Origin: CAVQCX01 sp963775335
GTDB taxonomy: Bacteria; Pseudomonadota; Gammaproteobacteria; Chromatiales; Chromatiaceae
Length of the DNA stretch: 64,000 nt
Direction of reading: 5' to 3'
Assembly: GCA_963775335.1 (NCBI GenBank)
Contig: CAVZIJ010000005.1
Span: 1-64,000, forward strand
In this document: piece by piece, positions 32,628 to 42,917 of the stretch
Position numbering within the stretch: the first letter of the stretch is position 1
Layout of the letters: each line of letters begins with the position of its first letter
Notes under the pieces: generated by a model
Seen by the model: the letters and a program-made list of their open reading frames with translations, nothing else
The model's database searches: none
Told to the model about the DNA's origin: nothing
Position numbers and translations under genes: made by a program

Positions 32628-35504
32628 TCACTCGGTGTTGCCGGTGCCTGCGTCCGTTCCCTCGGCCTCCATCAGCTCAACCCAGGTCAAGCGGACCCAC
32701 TCGCGCTGCTCGGCCAGCTCCTCGTCGGCGATCAGGCCGGGCAGCTCCTGCAGGGTCTGCCGATGGTACAACGCCCGGAATGCACGATAGGCGTCCGCAA
32801 GACGCCGGGTTGTATCGCCGGACATCAGATTGTGGCACCCCAGGGTATCCAGCAGCCGGATGTTATCGGTCCGCTCAGCCAGATCCGGATACGCGTGCGC
32901 CCAGCACAAAACGGCGTATTGAACCATGAATTCGATATCGGCGATACCGCCCGGACCTTGCTTCAGATCGAAGGAGCCGGGCTTGGTCTTGTCCATCTGC
33001 GCACGCATGCGTTCCCGCATCTCGCGCACATCCTTACGAAGCGCCTCGGGGTCGCGAGCCCGGCATAACATCTCGCGGCGGATGTGCCCGAAGCGCTCGG
33101 CCACCTCCGGATCGCCAGCCACGGGTCGGGCTCGGATCAAGGCCTGGTGCTCCCAGGTCCAAGCGCTCGCGGCCTGGTAGTCCGCGAAGGCGGCGAGCGA
33201 GCTGACCAGCAGACCGGCCTTGCCGTTGGGGCGCAGACGCATGTCTACCTCGTAGAGAACGCCCGCCGGCGTGTGGGCGGTGAAGATGTGAATGATGCGC
33301 TGACCCAGACGCGCGTAGAACGCATCGTTGGCGAGGGGCTTGGGGCCATCGGTCATCGCGTTGAAGTCCTGGGAGCCGTGCAGAAACACCAGGTCCAGGT
33401 CGGATCCATAGCCCAGCTCGATGCCACCGAGCTTGCCATAGGCGATGATGGCGAAGCCGGTCTCGCGGCCGATCACGCCGGTCGGCCGCCCGTGGCGGCC
33501 GACGAGGTCGCGCCAGGCCTGGTCGAGGACCCGGCCGGTAATCGCCTCGGCGGTCCAGGTGAGATAGTCGCTGACCACCATCAGGGGTATGGCACCGCCG
33601 ATGTCCGCCGCCGCGACCCTCAGCATCGAGGACTGCTGGAATTGGCGCAGGCGCTCCATCTGCTGCTCCAAGTCGTCCGACGAGGTCTGGGCAAGGGACG
33701 CTTCGAGCTCTTCGCGCAGGGCGTCCCGCCCCAGTGGCGCATAGAGCCGGCGCGGGTCAAGCAGCTCGTCAAGCAACAGCGGGTGGCGGGTCAGCAGGCG
33801 GGCGATCCACGAGCTGGCCGATGCGAGCTTGACCAGCTGGGCCAAGGCGACCGGACTCTCCACGAGCAGGGCGATGTAGGCGGTTCGCCGGGCGATCGCC
33901 TCGAGCAGGCCGAGCAAGCGCTCGAGGGTGGTATTCGGATTCTCTACCGCCGCCACTGCCCCGATCAGCGGGGGCATCAGGTGCTGCATTCGCTCGCTCC
34001 CGCGGGCGCCCAACGCACGGAAAGCGACGGACCGTCGCAGCTGTCGCAAGCGCTCAAGGGCATCCAGCGCGTCGGGGAATCCCGCCGCGTGCAGCAGTTC
34101 GGCTGCGCCGTCCCCCTCCAGCGGACCGTTCCATAGCTCGGCGAGGGGCTCCTGCTGTTCGGGCCTAGGCGAGGCGAACAGGTTGTCAAAATGGGTCTGA
34201 ACGCGCCGACGATGCGCCCCCGACACCTTGGCAAAGGCACCCCAGTCTTCGAAGCCCATAGAGCGCGCCAGGCGCAAGCGCCCCTCGGGGTCCTTGGGCA
34301 GCAGATGAGTCTGGCGATCCTGCCAGGCCTGCAAGCGGTTCTCGACCAAGCGGAGAAACTGGTAAGCGGCGGCCAGTTCTTCGACCACCTCCTGAGGCAG
34401 CTGATGCTTGACAGCCAAAGCCCCCAGGACCTGGAGGATGGGTCGGATCTGCAGGTCAGGATCGCGCCCGCCCCGGATCAGCTGGAAGACCTGGCCGATG
34501 AACTCGATCTCCCGGATGCCACCTGGACCGAGCTTGATGTTGGCGTCCATACCGCGCCGGTGTAGCTCAGCGCTGATCAGGCGTTTCATCTCGCGCAGCG
34601 ACTCGATGGCGCCGAAGTCCAGATAACGGCGATAGACGAACGGACGTAGCATGGCCATCAGCCGCGCGCCCGCCACAAGATCCCCGGCCACCACCCGCGC
34701 CTTGATCATGGCGTAGCGCTCCCACTCGCGGGCGTGGGAAGTGTAATAATCCTCCATGGCTACGAAGCTGCATGCGAGGGGACCCGTCTCCCCGAATGGG
34801 CGCAGTCGCGCATCGACCCGGAACACGAAGCCGTCGCCGGTCTGGGCGCTGAGCACCTGAATGAACCGCTGCGCCAGCCGAATAAAGAACTGCTCGTTGG
34901 TCAGGCCCCGCGGTCCGCCGAGCTGGCCGTCATGCGGGTAGGCGAAGATCAGGTCGATGTCGGAGGACAGATTGAGCTCGCGGGCACCGAGCTTGCCCAT
35001 CCCCAGAACTACCAAGCGTTGCTCGGTGCCCTCTGGGTCCCGGGGCACGCCGAGCTCGGCGGCAGTCCAGCGGTGAAGACGCACGAGGGCGCTCTCGACA
35101 CAGGCGTCGGCCAGGGCGCTCAATGCTTCGAATGTCTCGGCGAGTGGGGCCAGGCCGCCAAGATCTCGCCAGACGATGCGCACCATTTCTCGGCGGCGAA
35201 ACAGTCGCAACGCCCTGGCAAGACCGGACTCGTCGGCCACCTCGGCCAGATGGGTCTCGAGCCGATGGCGAACCTCTCCCGGCTGGAGCGGTCGACCGAG
35301 GTCGCCGCTCGCGATGAGGTCAGGCAGCAATGGCGGGTGCTGCTGACAGCTGCGGGCGACGAACTCGCTGGCCTCCCAGACCCGCTCCAGGGTAGCGAGG
35401 AGGGCGGAGTCGGTCGGGACCTGTATCCCTTCGGCCATGGCCCGCTCGCACCAATGTTGCCAAGCGCGGGCCGCCTGCTGGCGTACTGCGTTTCGATCCG
35501 ACAT
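32628..35504 (-). CDS. glnE: Glutamine synthetase adenylyltransferase/deadenylase
   Basis: This 958-residue bifunctional enzyme controls glutamine synthetase by adding or removing AMP in response to PII. Two nucleotidyltransferase domains are visible: VLGMGKLGARELNLSSDIDL near 170 (AMP removal) and IAYGKLGGIELGYGSDLDLV near 690 (AMP addition). FDLKQGPGGIADIEFMVQY lies near the C-terminus. Length is close to E. coli GlnE (946). It overlaps ilvE by a few bases if the GTG start of the latter is used. Confidence 0.96.
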   Translation of the reverse strand: MSDRNAVRQQAARAWQHWCERAMAEGIQVPTDSALLATLERVWEASEFVARSCQQHPPLLPDLIASGDLGRPLQPGEVRHRLETHLAEVADESGLARALRLFRRREMVRIVWRDLGGLAPLAETFEALSALADACVESALVRLHRWTAAELGVPRDPEGTEQRLVVLGMGKLGARELNLSSDIDLIFAYPHDGQLGGPRGLTNEQFFIRLAQRFIQVLSAQTGDGFVFRVDARLRPFGETGPLACSFVAMEDYYTSHAREWERYAMIKARVVAGDLVAGARLMAMLRPFVYRRYLDFGAIESLREMKRLISAELHRRGMDANIKLGPGGIREIEFIGQVFQLIRGGRDPDLQIRPILQVLGALAVKHQLPQEVVEELAAAYQFLRLVENRLQAWQDRQTHLLPKDPEGRLRLARSMGFEDWGAFAKVSGAHRRRVQTHFDNLFASPRPEQQEPLAELWNGPLEGDGAAELLHAAGFPDALDALERLRQLRRSVAFRALGARGSERMQHLMPPLIGAVAAVENPNTTLERLLGLLEAIARRTAYIALLVESPVALAQLVKLASASSWIARLLTRHPLLLDELLDPRRLYAPLGRDALREELEASLAQTSSDDLEQQMERLRQFQQSSMLRVAAADIGGAIPLMVVSDYLTWTAEAITGRVLDQAWRDLVGRHGRPTGVIGRETGFAIIAYGKLGGIELGYGSDLDLVFLHGSQDFNAMTDGPKPLANDAFYARLGQRIIHIFTAHTPAGVLYEVDMRLRPNGKAGLLVSSLAAFADYQAASAWTWEHQALIRARPVAGDPEVAERFGHIRREMLCRARDPEALRKDVREMRERMRAQMDKTKPGSFDLKQGPGGIADIEFMVQYAVLCWAHAYPDLAERTDNIRLLDTLGCHNLMSGDTTRRLADAYRAFRALYHRQTLQELPGLIADEELAEQREWVRLTWVELMEAEGTDAGTGNTE

Positions 35505-36084
35505 CTCAGCCTCCGCGTGCCCAGCAGAGTGATCTTACCGCGGATCGCCCCCCTGCCTTCTGGGGACCTCCCGGGGGCCACCGGTGCACAATGATTAGTC
35601 GTCGACGGCCGCGCGCAGGGCAGCGCCCGGACGCCTGCGTTGCGAGCCCAGGCCTAGGGGCTGCTGACAATTGCCGTTCGCGGTCCGATTACGGCCCTTT
35701 TCCGCGCTGACTGTGTTGCGGCTCGTCGCCATAGATCCACTATTCCTCCTCACCGCGCCTTGTCAGCCCGAAAAATCGCTCGCAATCGCCCTCGCTCAGA
35801 CAACTGTCAACAGCCCCTAGATTGGCGACCAACGCTGCGGCTCACTCCGGGCTGCGGCTGCGATGACCCCAGCCCGCGCTGATCTCGGAGCGAAAGCCCG
35901 GCTCGGGGAACTTGCGCCGCCGAAGACGGTCCAATCCGACCGTCTCTGCGAAGCGGCGTGCGGGCATTTGTCCGGCCCCGCACGGCTGCGCGCGGGTTCC
36001 AACGCCGCTAACCCGGCAGAGCGCCCGAAGGACGCACGTGCGCCGCTCTGTCTTCAACCCAACCCCCTTTCAGAAGGAGAAATA
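35505..36084. other. Gap between glnE and the DUF599 unit
   Basis: These 580 bp hold the promoter of glnE on the left, a 167-bp inverted-repeat element in the middle (35654-35820), and the promoter and leader of the DUF599 unit on the right. CAATCCGACCGTCTCTGCG at 35931-35949 is preceded by CCGAAGACGGTC, a weak inverted repeat. No other gene is seen. Confidence 0.5.
35654..35820. mobile_element. MITE-like element with 20-bp terminal inverted repeats
   Basis: The left end CTAGGGGCTGCTGACAATTG and the inverse of the right end (CTAGGGGCTGTTGACAGTTG) match at 18 of 20 positions and enclose 127 bp with no reading frame. A non-autonomous transposable element is the simplest explanation. Both ends finish in CTAG, which may be the target or part of the repeat. 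No related transposase is in the window. Confidence 0.65.
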
Positions 36085-36165
36085 ATGACCGCCCCCCTGC
36101 TTCGACAAGTCAGATTACCGTCCGCTGATGGCGCCACGCCCAGCAAGCGGGGACGGCTGCCATGA
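36085..36165 (+). CDS. 26-residue leader ORF coupled to DUF599 gene
   Basis: ATG 36085 follows a near-perfect ribosome site (AGAAGGAGAAATA) and opens a 26-codon frame, MTAPLLRQVRLPSADG onward, ending in TGA that overlaps the next ATG as ATGA. The DUF599 start itself has no strong ribosome site, so its translation probably depends on ribosomes finishing this leader. The peptide is basic and has no membrane segment. Confidence 0.5.
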   Translation: MTAPLLRQVRLPSADGATPSKRGRLP

Positions 36166-36941
36166 CCAGCAGCCTGCCGTTCGCTAGCTGGCTGCAGGAG
36201 TTCGGAAGCGACAGCGCCGCCCTGGCCCTGAGCATCCTGATGGTCACCGGGTACTACGTCCAGTTCCGCAACAAGTCCGCCAAGGATCCCGCCTACTCCA
36301 TTCACACAGTCAACGCGCGCGCGCGCCGGTTGTGGACGAAAAGCATAATGACCACCGCCGGAAAGGAGCTCGTGGGTGTCCAGTCCCTGCGCAATTACAT
36401 CATGGTCAGCATCATGATGGCGTCGACCTCCGCCTTGCTGATCATGGGGACCCTCACGCTGTCAGGACAGGCGGAGAAGATCGTTCACAGCTGGCACAGC
36501 CTCGCCATGTTCGGGTCGCACGCGCAGGAGCTGTGGATCATCAAGGTGCTGTGCCTGCTGGTCGATTTCATCTTCGCCTTCTTCTCCTATGCCCTGTCCA
36601 TGCGCCTGGCAACGCATGTCCTGTTCATGATCAACGTCCCCGAGGCCGGTTATAAGGCCCACCCCGAGCTTGGATGCGAATGCGTGGCCGACCGACTGGT
36701 TCGCTCCGGCAACATGATGGCGATGGGGATGCGGGCGTTCCTGTTCGCCATCCCGCTAGTGTTCTGGCTGTTCGGACCCATATTCCTGTTCCTGGCCACG
36801 GTCGGGCTGGTGATCACGCTGAACCGCCTTGACCGGCACGAAGCGGCGAGCAGCCAGGTGTCGCCCCAGGCGTCGGCCGGGAATGCGCCCGCTGGCTGCG
36901 CGAAAAGGGCCCAGTTCTCCGATCGCCCGATCGAGCGATGA
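36162..36941 (+). CDS. DUF599-family membrane protein
   Basis: This 259-residue protein has about four transmembrane helices: DSAALALSILMVTGYYVQF, RNYIMVSIMMASTSALLIMG, WIIKVLCLLVDFIFAFFSYA and AMGMRAFLFAIPLVFWLFG. The conserved NARARRLWTKSIM segment between helices 1 and 2 is typical of DUF599. Function is unknown. The C-terminal ~45 residues are polar and probably cytoplasmic. It is translationally coupled to a short upstream ORF. No neighbour suggests a pathway. Confidence 0.75.
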   Translation: MTSSLPFASWLQEFGSDSAALALSILMVTGYYVQFRNKSAKDPAYSIHTVNARARRLWTKSIMTTAGKELVGVQSLRNYIMVSIMMASTSALLIMGTLTLSGQAEKIVHSWHSLAMFGSHAQELWIIKVLCLLVDFIFAFFSYALSMRLATHVLFMINVPEAGYKAHPELGCECVADRLVRSGNMMAMGMRAFLFAIPLVFWLFGPIFLFLATVGLVITLNRLDRHEAASSQVSPQASAGNAPAGCAKRAQFSDRPIER

Positions 36942-37220
36942 CGATCCTGGTGTTTCCGGCTAGCCTCTGTGCTGCCTGAGGCACTTTGGGAGGCTCGGCC
37001 GGCGCGATACCCCGCGCCGGTACCCCGTCGATGCCAAGCGCGCAAGGAGCTCGGGGGGCGTTTCGCAATCGGAGCTCTCTGACACCACGTGCTTGGGGCC
37101 ACGACGACCCACCGGCTCCGGTCGGCGGGAGTGGCTGAAATTGAGAAGTTGTTTGTCCAAGGCAATGATCAGAAAACGGTTTGTCCAATGCGGCGTCCAA
37201 CATTGAAGGAGTCTTCGACT

Positions 37221-37511
37221 GTGAAAAAGATTGCAATGGCTGCCTGGCTCAGCGTCCTGTTGCTTCCCGCGGCCTCGTTTGCCGCGACGGTGGTTCGCAT
37301 AGCGCCTCCGCCGGTGGTTGTCGAGCACTATGGCGCGCCCCCGCACAGGGGATATGTGTGGACCCCCGGCTATCAGAATTGGGTCGGCGGGCGCTACGTG
37401 TGGGTCCCCGGGAGCTGGGCGCGTCCGCCCCATGCAGGCGCCGCCTGGGTTCCGCGCAGGTGGGTCCGTCGCCACGGGACCTGGGTAATCGTGGGGGGGC
37501 ACTGGCGCTAG
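37221..37511 (+). CDS. YXWGXW-type secreted repeat protein
   Basis: This 96-residue protein starts at GTG 37221, with GAAGGAG ending 9 bases upstream. A signal peptide (VKKIAMAAWLSVLLLPAASFA) leads to a mature part of short aromatic repeats: GYVWTPGYQNW, RYVWVPGSWARPP, AAWVPRRWVRR and GTWVIVGGHWR. This is the W-x-P-G-x-W/YXWGXW pattern of small periplasmic or outer-membrane proteins linked to envelope stress in beta- and gammaproteobacteria; function is not established. An upstream extension to 37089 is rejected because it would bury the signal peptide. A strong terminator follows. Confidence 0.8.
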   Translation: MKKIAMAAWLSVLLLPAASFAATVVRIAPPPVVVEHYGAPPHRGYVWTPGYQNWVGGRYVWVPGSWARPPHAGAAWVPRRWVRRHGTWVIVGGHWR

Positions 37512-37540
37512 GCTGATAGCCCTGATCGAATGGGATTGGA

Positions 37541-37570
37541 GAGCGGGGCGCACGCCCCGCTCTGCGTTTC
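37541..37570 (+). terminator. Rho-independent terminator after YXWGXW gene
   Basis: GAGCGGGGCG-CAC-GCCCCGCTC gives a 9-10 bp GC stem followed by TGCGTTTCT, about 30 bp after the stop codon. Confidence 0.8.
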
Positions 37571-37674
37571 TGGAGTCATCCCGCGCCGGCTTGATCCCGC
37601 TCTACCGCGTCCGGCGCGTCCATCGGGAACCGGATCTCCGCGCCCCGGGGGCTGCCAGCCGTCGCCCGGAAACG

Positions 37675-37703
37675 AAAACCCCGCCACGAGGGCGGGGTTT
37701 CGT
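37675..37703. terminator. Bidirectional terminator after groEL
   Basis: AAAACCCCGCC-ACGA-GGCGGGGTTT is a perfect stem flanked by A and T runs on both sides, 25 bp after the groEL stop. It can terminate groESL on the minus strand and also read-through from the left. Confidence 0.85.
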
Positions 37704-37727
37704 CAGGCATTGCCGGTCGAGCCAGGC

Positions 37728-39359
<1,632 letters not shown>

Positions 39360-39428
39360 TGGTCTTTCCTTCTTGGAAATCGCTTAGAAATTGGATGAGC
39401 TCGGGAGCGCAGAGACAACGAGCGGTCA

Positions 39429-39719
39429 TCAGCCTTCGATGACGCCCATGATGTCCTCTTCGCGCATCACCAGGACCTCCTCGCCGTCGATCTTGACCTC
39501 GGTGCCGGAGTATTTGCCGAACAGCACCTTGTCACCGACCTTGACGTCCAGGGGCCGCACCTCACCGTTTTCCAGGATCTTGCCCTTTCCCGCGGCGACG
39601 ACCTGCCCCTGGATGGGCTTCTCGGCGGCCGAATCGGGGATGACGATGCCGCCGGCGGACTTGCGCTCTTCTTCCATGCGACGCACGACCACGCGATCGT
39701 GCAGGGGACGAATCTTCAT
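39429..39719 (-). CDS. groES: Co-chaperonin GroES
   Basis: This 96-residue lid of the GroEL chamber begins MKIRPLHDRVVVRR, carries the mobile loop EERKSAGGIVIPDSAAEKP and ends VLVMREEDIMGVIEG. It is the first gene of the groESL operon. The operator for HrcA lies about 60 bp upstream. Confidence 0.99.
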   Translation of the reverse strand: MKIRPLHDRVVVRRMEEERKSAGGIVIPDSAAEKPIQGQVVAAGKGKILENGEVRPLDVKVGDKVLFGKYSGTEVKIDGEEVLVMREEDIMGVIEG

Positions 39720-39777
39720 CGATCGAACCTCTCGTTTGGTTGACAGGATGGATCAAAAGGAAACCGGGTGCGCCTCG

Positions 39778-39804
39778 TTAGCACTCGCCCAGCGTGAGTG
39801 CTAA
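39778..39804 (-). promoter_or_regulatory. CIRCE operator of groESL
   Basis: TTAGCACTC, nine bases, GAGTGCTAA: a perfect match to the HrcA-binding CIRCE element. On the minus strand a TATTAT box (39804-39809) directly precedes it, and TTGACT (39832-39837) is further upstream but 22 bp away, so the promoter itself is uncertain. HrcA repression in place of, or in addition to, sigma-32 control is implied. Confidence 0.95.
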
Positions 39805-39840
39805 TAATAGCAGAGGAGGCCGATCTCCGACAGTCAAGGC

Positions 39841-40239
39841 CCATCGAGAGAGCGCCCCGGTGAGTGGTCGTCAGGCGCCTTCGCGCTGGAATCTGCCCTT
39901 GATCACGTGAGCAAGACCGGGATCGCGGGGCGGACGACGCTCACGTGATGTCGGCGAGGGGTTGGTCCGCGCACGTCCCAGCAGGACACCCAGCGCCCGG
40001 CGGCGCACCGGCGCGGCCCCATTCACCACGTCAACAACGTCGGCCCCGGGGCGTATGGCGCGCCTGTGAGCGCGCCCCCCTCGATCAGGGACTGGCGATC
40101 GGGTGCGGGAGGCCACCCAGACCACCGGCAGGGCTGCGGAGCTCGTCCTGGCCGGGGTACAGGCGCAAGCGGGACCAAACAACCGTCCGGTAGACATGCC
40201 GCTTTGCGGGCCTCCGGCCCTTCCGGTATCTTTCCGCAG
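39841..40239. other. Non-coding gap between groES promoter and cutA
   Basis: This is about 400 bp with no believable gene. It is GC-rich and contains GCCCGGCGGCGCACCGGCGC near 39995 with stem potential. It must hold the cutA-dsbD promoter; no clear consensus is seen. Confidence 0.4.
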
Positions 40240-40569
40240 ATGCGCGCCCCCGGGGTCATCCTCATTCTCTGCTCATGTCCGGACCGGGAAACTGCGGAGC
40301 GGATCGCCGGTCTACTGGTCTCGGAGAACCTTGCCGCTTGCGTGACTCTCACCCCGCCGGTGACCTCGGTGTTCCACTGGCAGGGACAGCGCGAGAACGC
40401 GACCGAAGTGCTCCTGCTGATCAAGGCCGCCGCCGCCAACTATGGGCAGATCGAGCGCCGCATCCTGGAGCTGCATCCTTACGAGCTCCCGGAGATCATT
40501 GCCCTGCCGGTGGTGCAGGGCCTGGCAGGTTACATCCATTGGGTCGAGCAATGCACACCAGGCTCCTGA
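40240..40569 (+). CDS. cutA: Divalent cation tolerance protein CutA
   Basis: This 109-residue trimeric CutA1 protein has LILCSCPDRETAERIAGLL, LVSENLAACVTL, SVFHWQGQRENATEVLLLIK and HPYELPEIIALPVVQG, all family hallmarks. ATG 40240 gives the normal size. The gene overlaps dsbD by 19 bp, the same cutA-dsbD linkage as in E. coli. Its role in metal tolerance is not well understood. Confidence 0.95.
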   Translation: MRAPGVILILCSCPDRETAERIAGLLVSENLAACVTLTPPVTSVFHWQGQRENATEVLLLIKAAAANYGQIERRILELHPYELPEIIALPVVQGLAGYIHWVEQCTPGS

Positions 40570-42917
40570 TCGCGATCTTACTTGCCCTGCTGGGGCTGCT
40601 CACGGGCACCGCGCTACAGGCCCAAGAGCACGAGTTTCTGCGCCCGGAGGAAGCGTTTCGGGTCTCGGGAGCAACCGAAGGCCCGAGCGCGCTCGCGCTC
40701 AGCTGGCAGATCGCGGACGGATACTACCTGTACCGCAACAAGTTCCGATTCCGCGTCGACGCCCCAGGCTTCGAGCTCGGTCAGCCGGAGCTGCCCACGG
40801 GCCTGACCAAGAAGGACGAGTTCTTCGGAGACGTTCAGGTCTACCGCGGCGGGCTCACCGTGCGTATCCCGATCCGCCACCGCCCGGAGGCCGCTGACAG
40901 CGTTCCCCTAGTGGTCACCACCCAGGGCTGCGCCGACGCCGGTCTGTGCTATCCGCCGAGCACCCGAACCATAACGATCGCTCTGGCGCCGGCCGCAGCA
41001 AAGCCGAAATCGGAGACAACGCAGCCCGCAGCCCAGCCGCCCGATGCCGCCGGCAAGACGTTAGTGGGGATGGAGGAGGCCGGCCAGAGCCGATTTCCGC
41101 CCTTGTCTCTGCCAGGCACCCGCAAGGCCCCCGGCTTGGACGACATCGTTCCGCCTGATCGGGCCTTCCGGTTCAGAGCCTCGAGCGAGGACGGCAGGAG
41201 CCTTCAGGCATACTGGCAGATCGCCGACGGGACCTTTCTCTATCGGGACAAGATCCAGCTGAGCATCGAGGCCAACGACGGCACTCGCCTCGGGGATTAC
41301 ACCCTGCCCCCAGGAGAGATCGAGCACGGCGGCATACGCCCCGACGGCAGCATCGGGGACGTTGCGGTCTTGCGCCACGACTTCGACCTGAAGATCCCCC
41401 TGCTGCGGGGCTCCACCTCGGCCACCCGGGTCAGCCTCAGCGCCCGTTACCAGGGCTGCGCCGACCGAGGCATCTGCTACCCCCCGGTCACCAAGCGCGT
41501 CAGCCTGGACCTCCCACGGATCGACAAGCCGACCTCGGGGGCAACACTGTCCGGGCGGACAACCGCCGAGGCGCGAGGCACGCCGACGGGTACAGGCGCC
41601 GAGCCCGTCGCCGAGCAAGACCGCCTCGCGAAACGCCTCGCCAGCGGCGGGATCTGGGTCGCCATCGCCAGCTTCTTCCTGCTCGGACTCGGGCTGGCCT
41701 TCACCCCCTGCGTGTTTCCCATGATCCCGATCCTCGCTGGGATCATCGCCGGCCAGGGCGCCACCATCACCCCCCGGCGGGCGTTTCTGTTCTCCCTGGT
41801 CTACGTGCTCTCCATGGCGGCCACCTATACCGCTGCCGGTGTGCTGGCAGCCCTGTTCGGAGAGAACCTGCAGGCCGCGTTCCAGAACCGCTGGGTGCTG
41901 TCGGCCTTCGCGCTGGTCTTCGTCGCCTTGGCGCTCTCCATGTTCGGCTTCTACAACCTTCAGCTCCCCAGCAGCCTGCAGAGCCGACTTGCGGCGGTGA
42001 GCAACCGCCAGCGGGGCGGCAACCTGATCGGCGTAGCGATCATGGGGCTTCTCTCCGCGTTGATCGTCGGGCCCTGCGTCGCCCCGCCGCTCGCCGCAGC
42101 ACTCATCTATATAGGGCAGACCGGCGACGCCGTGTTAGGGGGCTCGGCACTGTTCGCATTGAGCCTCGGGATGGGAGCGCCGCTGATCGCCATCGGCACC
42201 TCGGCGGGGAACCTGCTGCCCAAGGCCGGCGCCTGGATGGACACCGTGAAGGGGGTGTTCGGCGTCCTGATGCTCGGGCTCGCCATCTACTTGCTCGAGC
42301 GCATCCTGCCGGCCGCCGTTTCCATGGCCCTCTGGGGCACTCTCTTCATCGTCGCCTCGGTCTACATGGGGGCCCTCAAGAGCCTTCCGGGGGAAGCAAC
42401 CGGCTGGGCCCGGCTCTGGCAAGGGCTCGGCCTGGTGTTGCTCGTCTACGGCGCCCTGATGCTGGTCGGGGCCGCGGCGGGGGGGCGCGACACGCTCCAG
42501 CCTTTGCGGGGAGTCGCCTTCGGGGCCGGCGGCCCTGCCGAAGCGCCGCAGGCGGCGTTCAGGCGGATCAACACCGTCGATGACCTCGACCGCGCGCTCG
42601 CTACTGCCGCCGCCAGGGGTCAGCCGGTGATGCTCGATTTCTATGCAGATTGGTGTACCTACTGCATTGAATTCGAGAAATACGTATTTTCCGACCCGAA
42701 GGTCGCCGCCGCCCTGAGGCCGTTCGTGCTGCTGCAGGCCGACGTTACGGACAACGACGCTGCCGACAAGGCCCTGCTGGCCCGCTTCGGCATCACGGCG
42801 CCGCCGGCAATCCTGTTTTTCGGGCCAAACGGCCGGGAGCGGAAGAACTTCCGGGTCGTCGGCTTCATGCCATCCGAAGAGTTTGCCACTCATGTGCGCC
42901 AAGCGACGGGGATCTGA
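40551..42917 (+). CDS. dsbD: Thiol:disulfide interchange protein DsbD, duplicated alpha domain
   Basis: This 788-residue protein moves electrons from cytoplasmic thioredoxin to the periplasm. After a signal peptide (LLIAILLALLGLLTGTALQA) come two DsbD-alpha domains instead of one (about 22-150 and 195-325), each ending QGCADAGLCYPP or QGCADRGICYPP. Then follow the eight-helix beta domain from about 365 (LAFTPCVFPMIPILAG, IVGPCVAPPLAAAL) and a C-terminal thioredoxin domain with FYADWCTYCIEFEKY. E. coli DsbD (565) has one alpha domain. The start at 40551 overlaps cutA, and tlpA follows at once. Confidence 0.94.
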   Translation: MHTRLLIAILLALLGLLTGTALQAQEHEFLRPEEAFRVSGATEGPSALALSWQIADGYYLYRNKFRFRVDAPGFELGQPELPTGLTKKDEFFGDVQVYRGGLTVRIPIRHRPEAADSVPLVVTTQGCADAGLCYPPSTRTITIALAPAAAKPKSETTQPAAQPPDAAGKTLVGMEEAGQSRFPPLSLPGTRKAPGLDDIVPPDRAFRFRASSEDGRSLQAYWQIADGTFLYRDKIQLSIEANDGTRLGDYTLPPGEIEHGGIRPDGSIGDVAVLRHDFDLKIPLLRGSTSATRVSLSARYQGCADRGICYPPVTKRVSLDLPRIDKPTSGATLSGRTTAEARGTPTGTGAEPVAEQDRLAKRLASGGIWVAIASFFLLGLGLAFTPCVFPMIPILAGIIAGQGATITPRRAFLFSLVYVLSMAATYTAAGVLAALFGENLQAAFQNRWVLSAFALVFVALALSMFGFYNLQLPSSLQSRLAAVSNRQRGGNLIGVAIMGLLSALIVGPCVAPPLAAALIYIGQTGDAVLGGSALFALSLGMGAPLIAIGTSAGNLLPKAGAWMDTVKGVFGVLMLGLAIYLLERILPAAVSMALWGTLFIVASVYMGALKSLPGEATGWARLWQGLGLVLLVYGALMLVGAAAGGRDTLQPLRGVAFGAGGPAEAPQAAFRRINTVDDLDRALATAAARGQPVMLDFYADWCTYCIEFEKYVFSDPKVAAALRPFVLLQADVTDNDAADKALLARFGITAPPAILFFGPNGRERKNFRVVGFMPSEEFATHVRQATGI

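Noticed and set aside
35820..36084. Plus-strand frame from 35863 that includes the 26-codon leader
   Set aside because: No ribosome site or protein-like sequence before ATG 36085, which has a strong ribosome site of its own.
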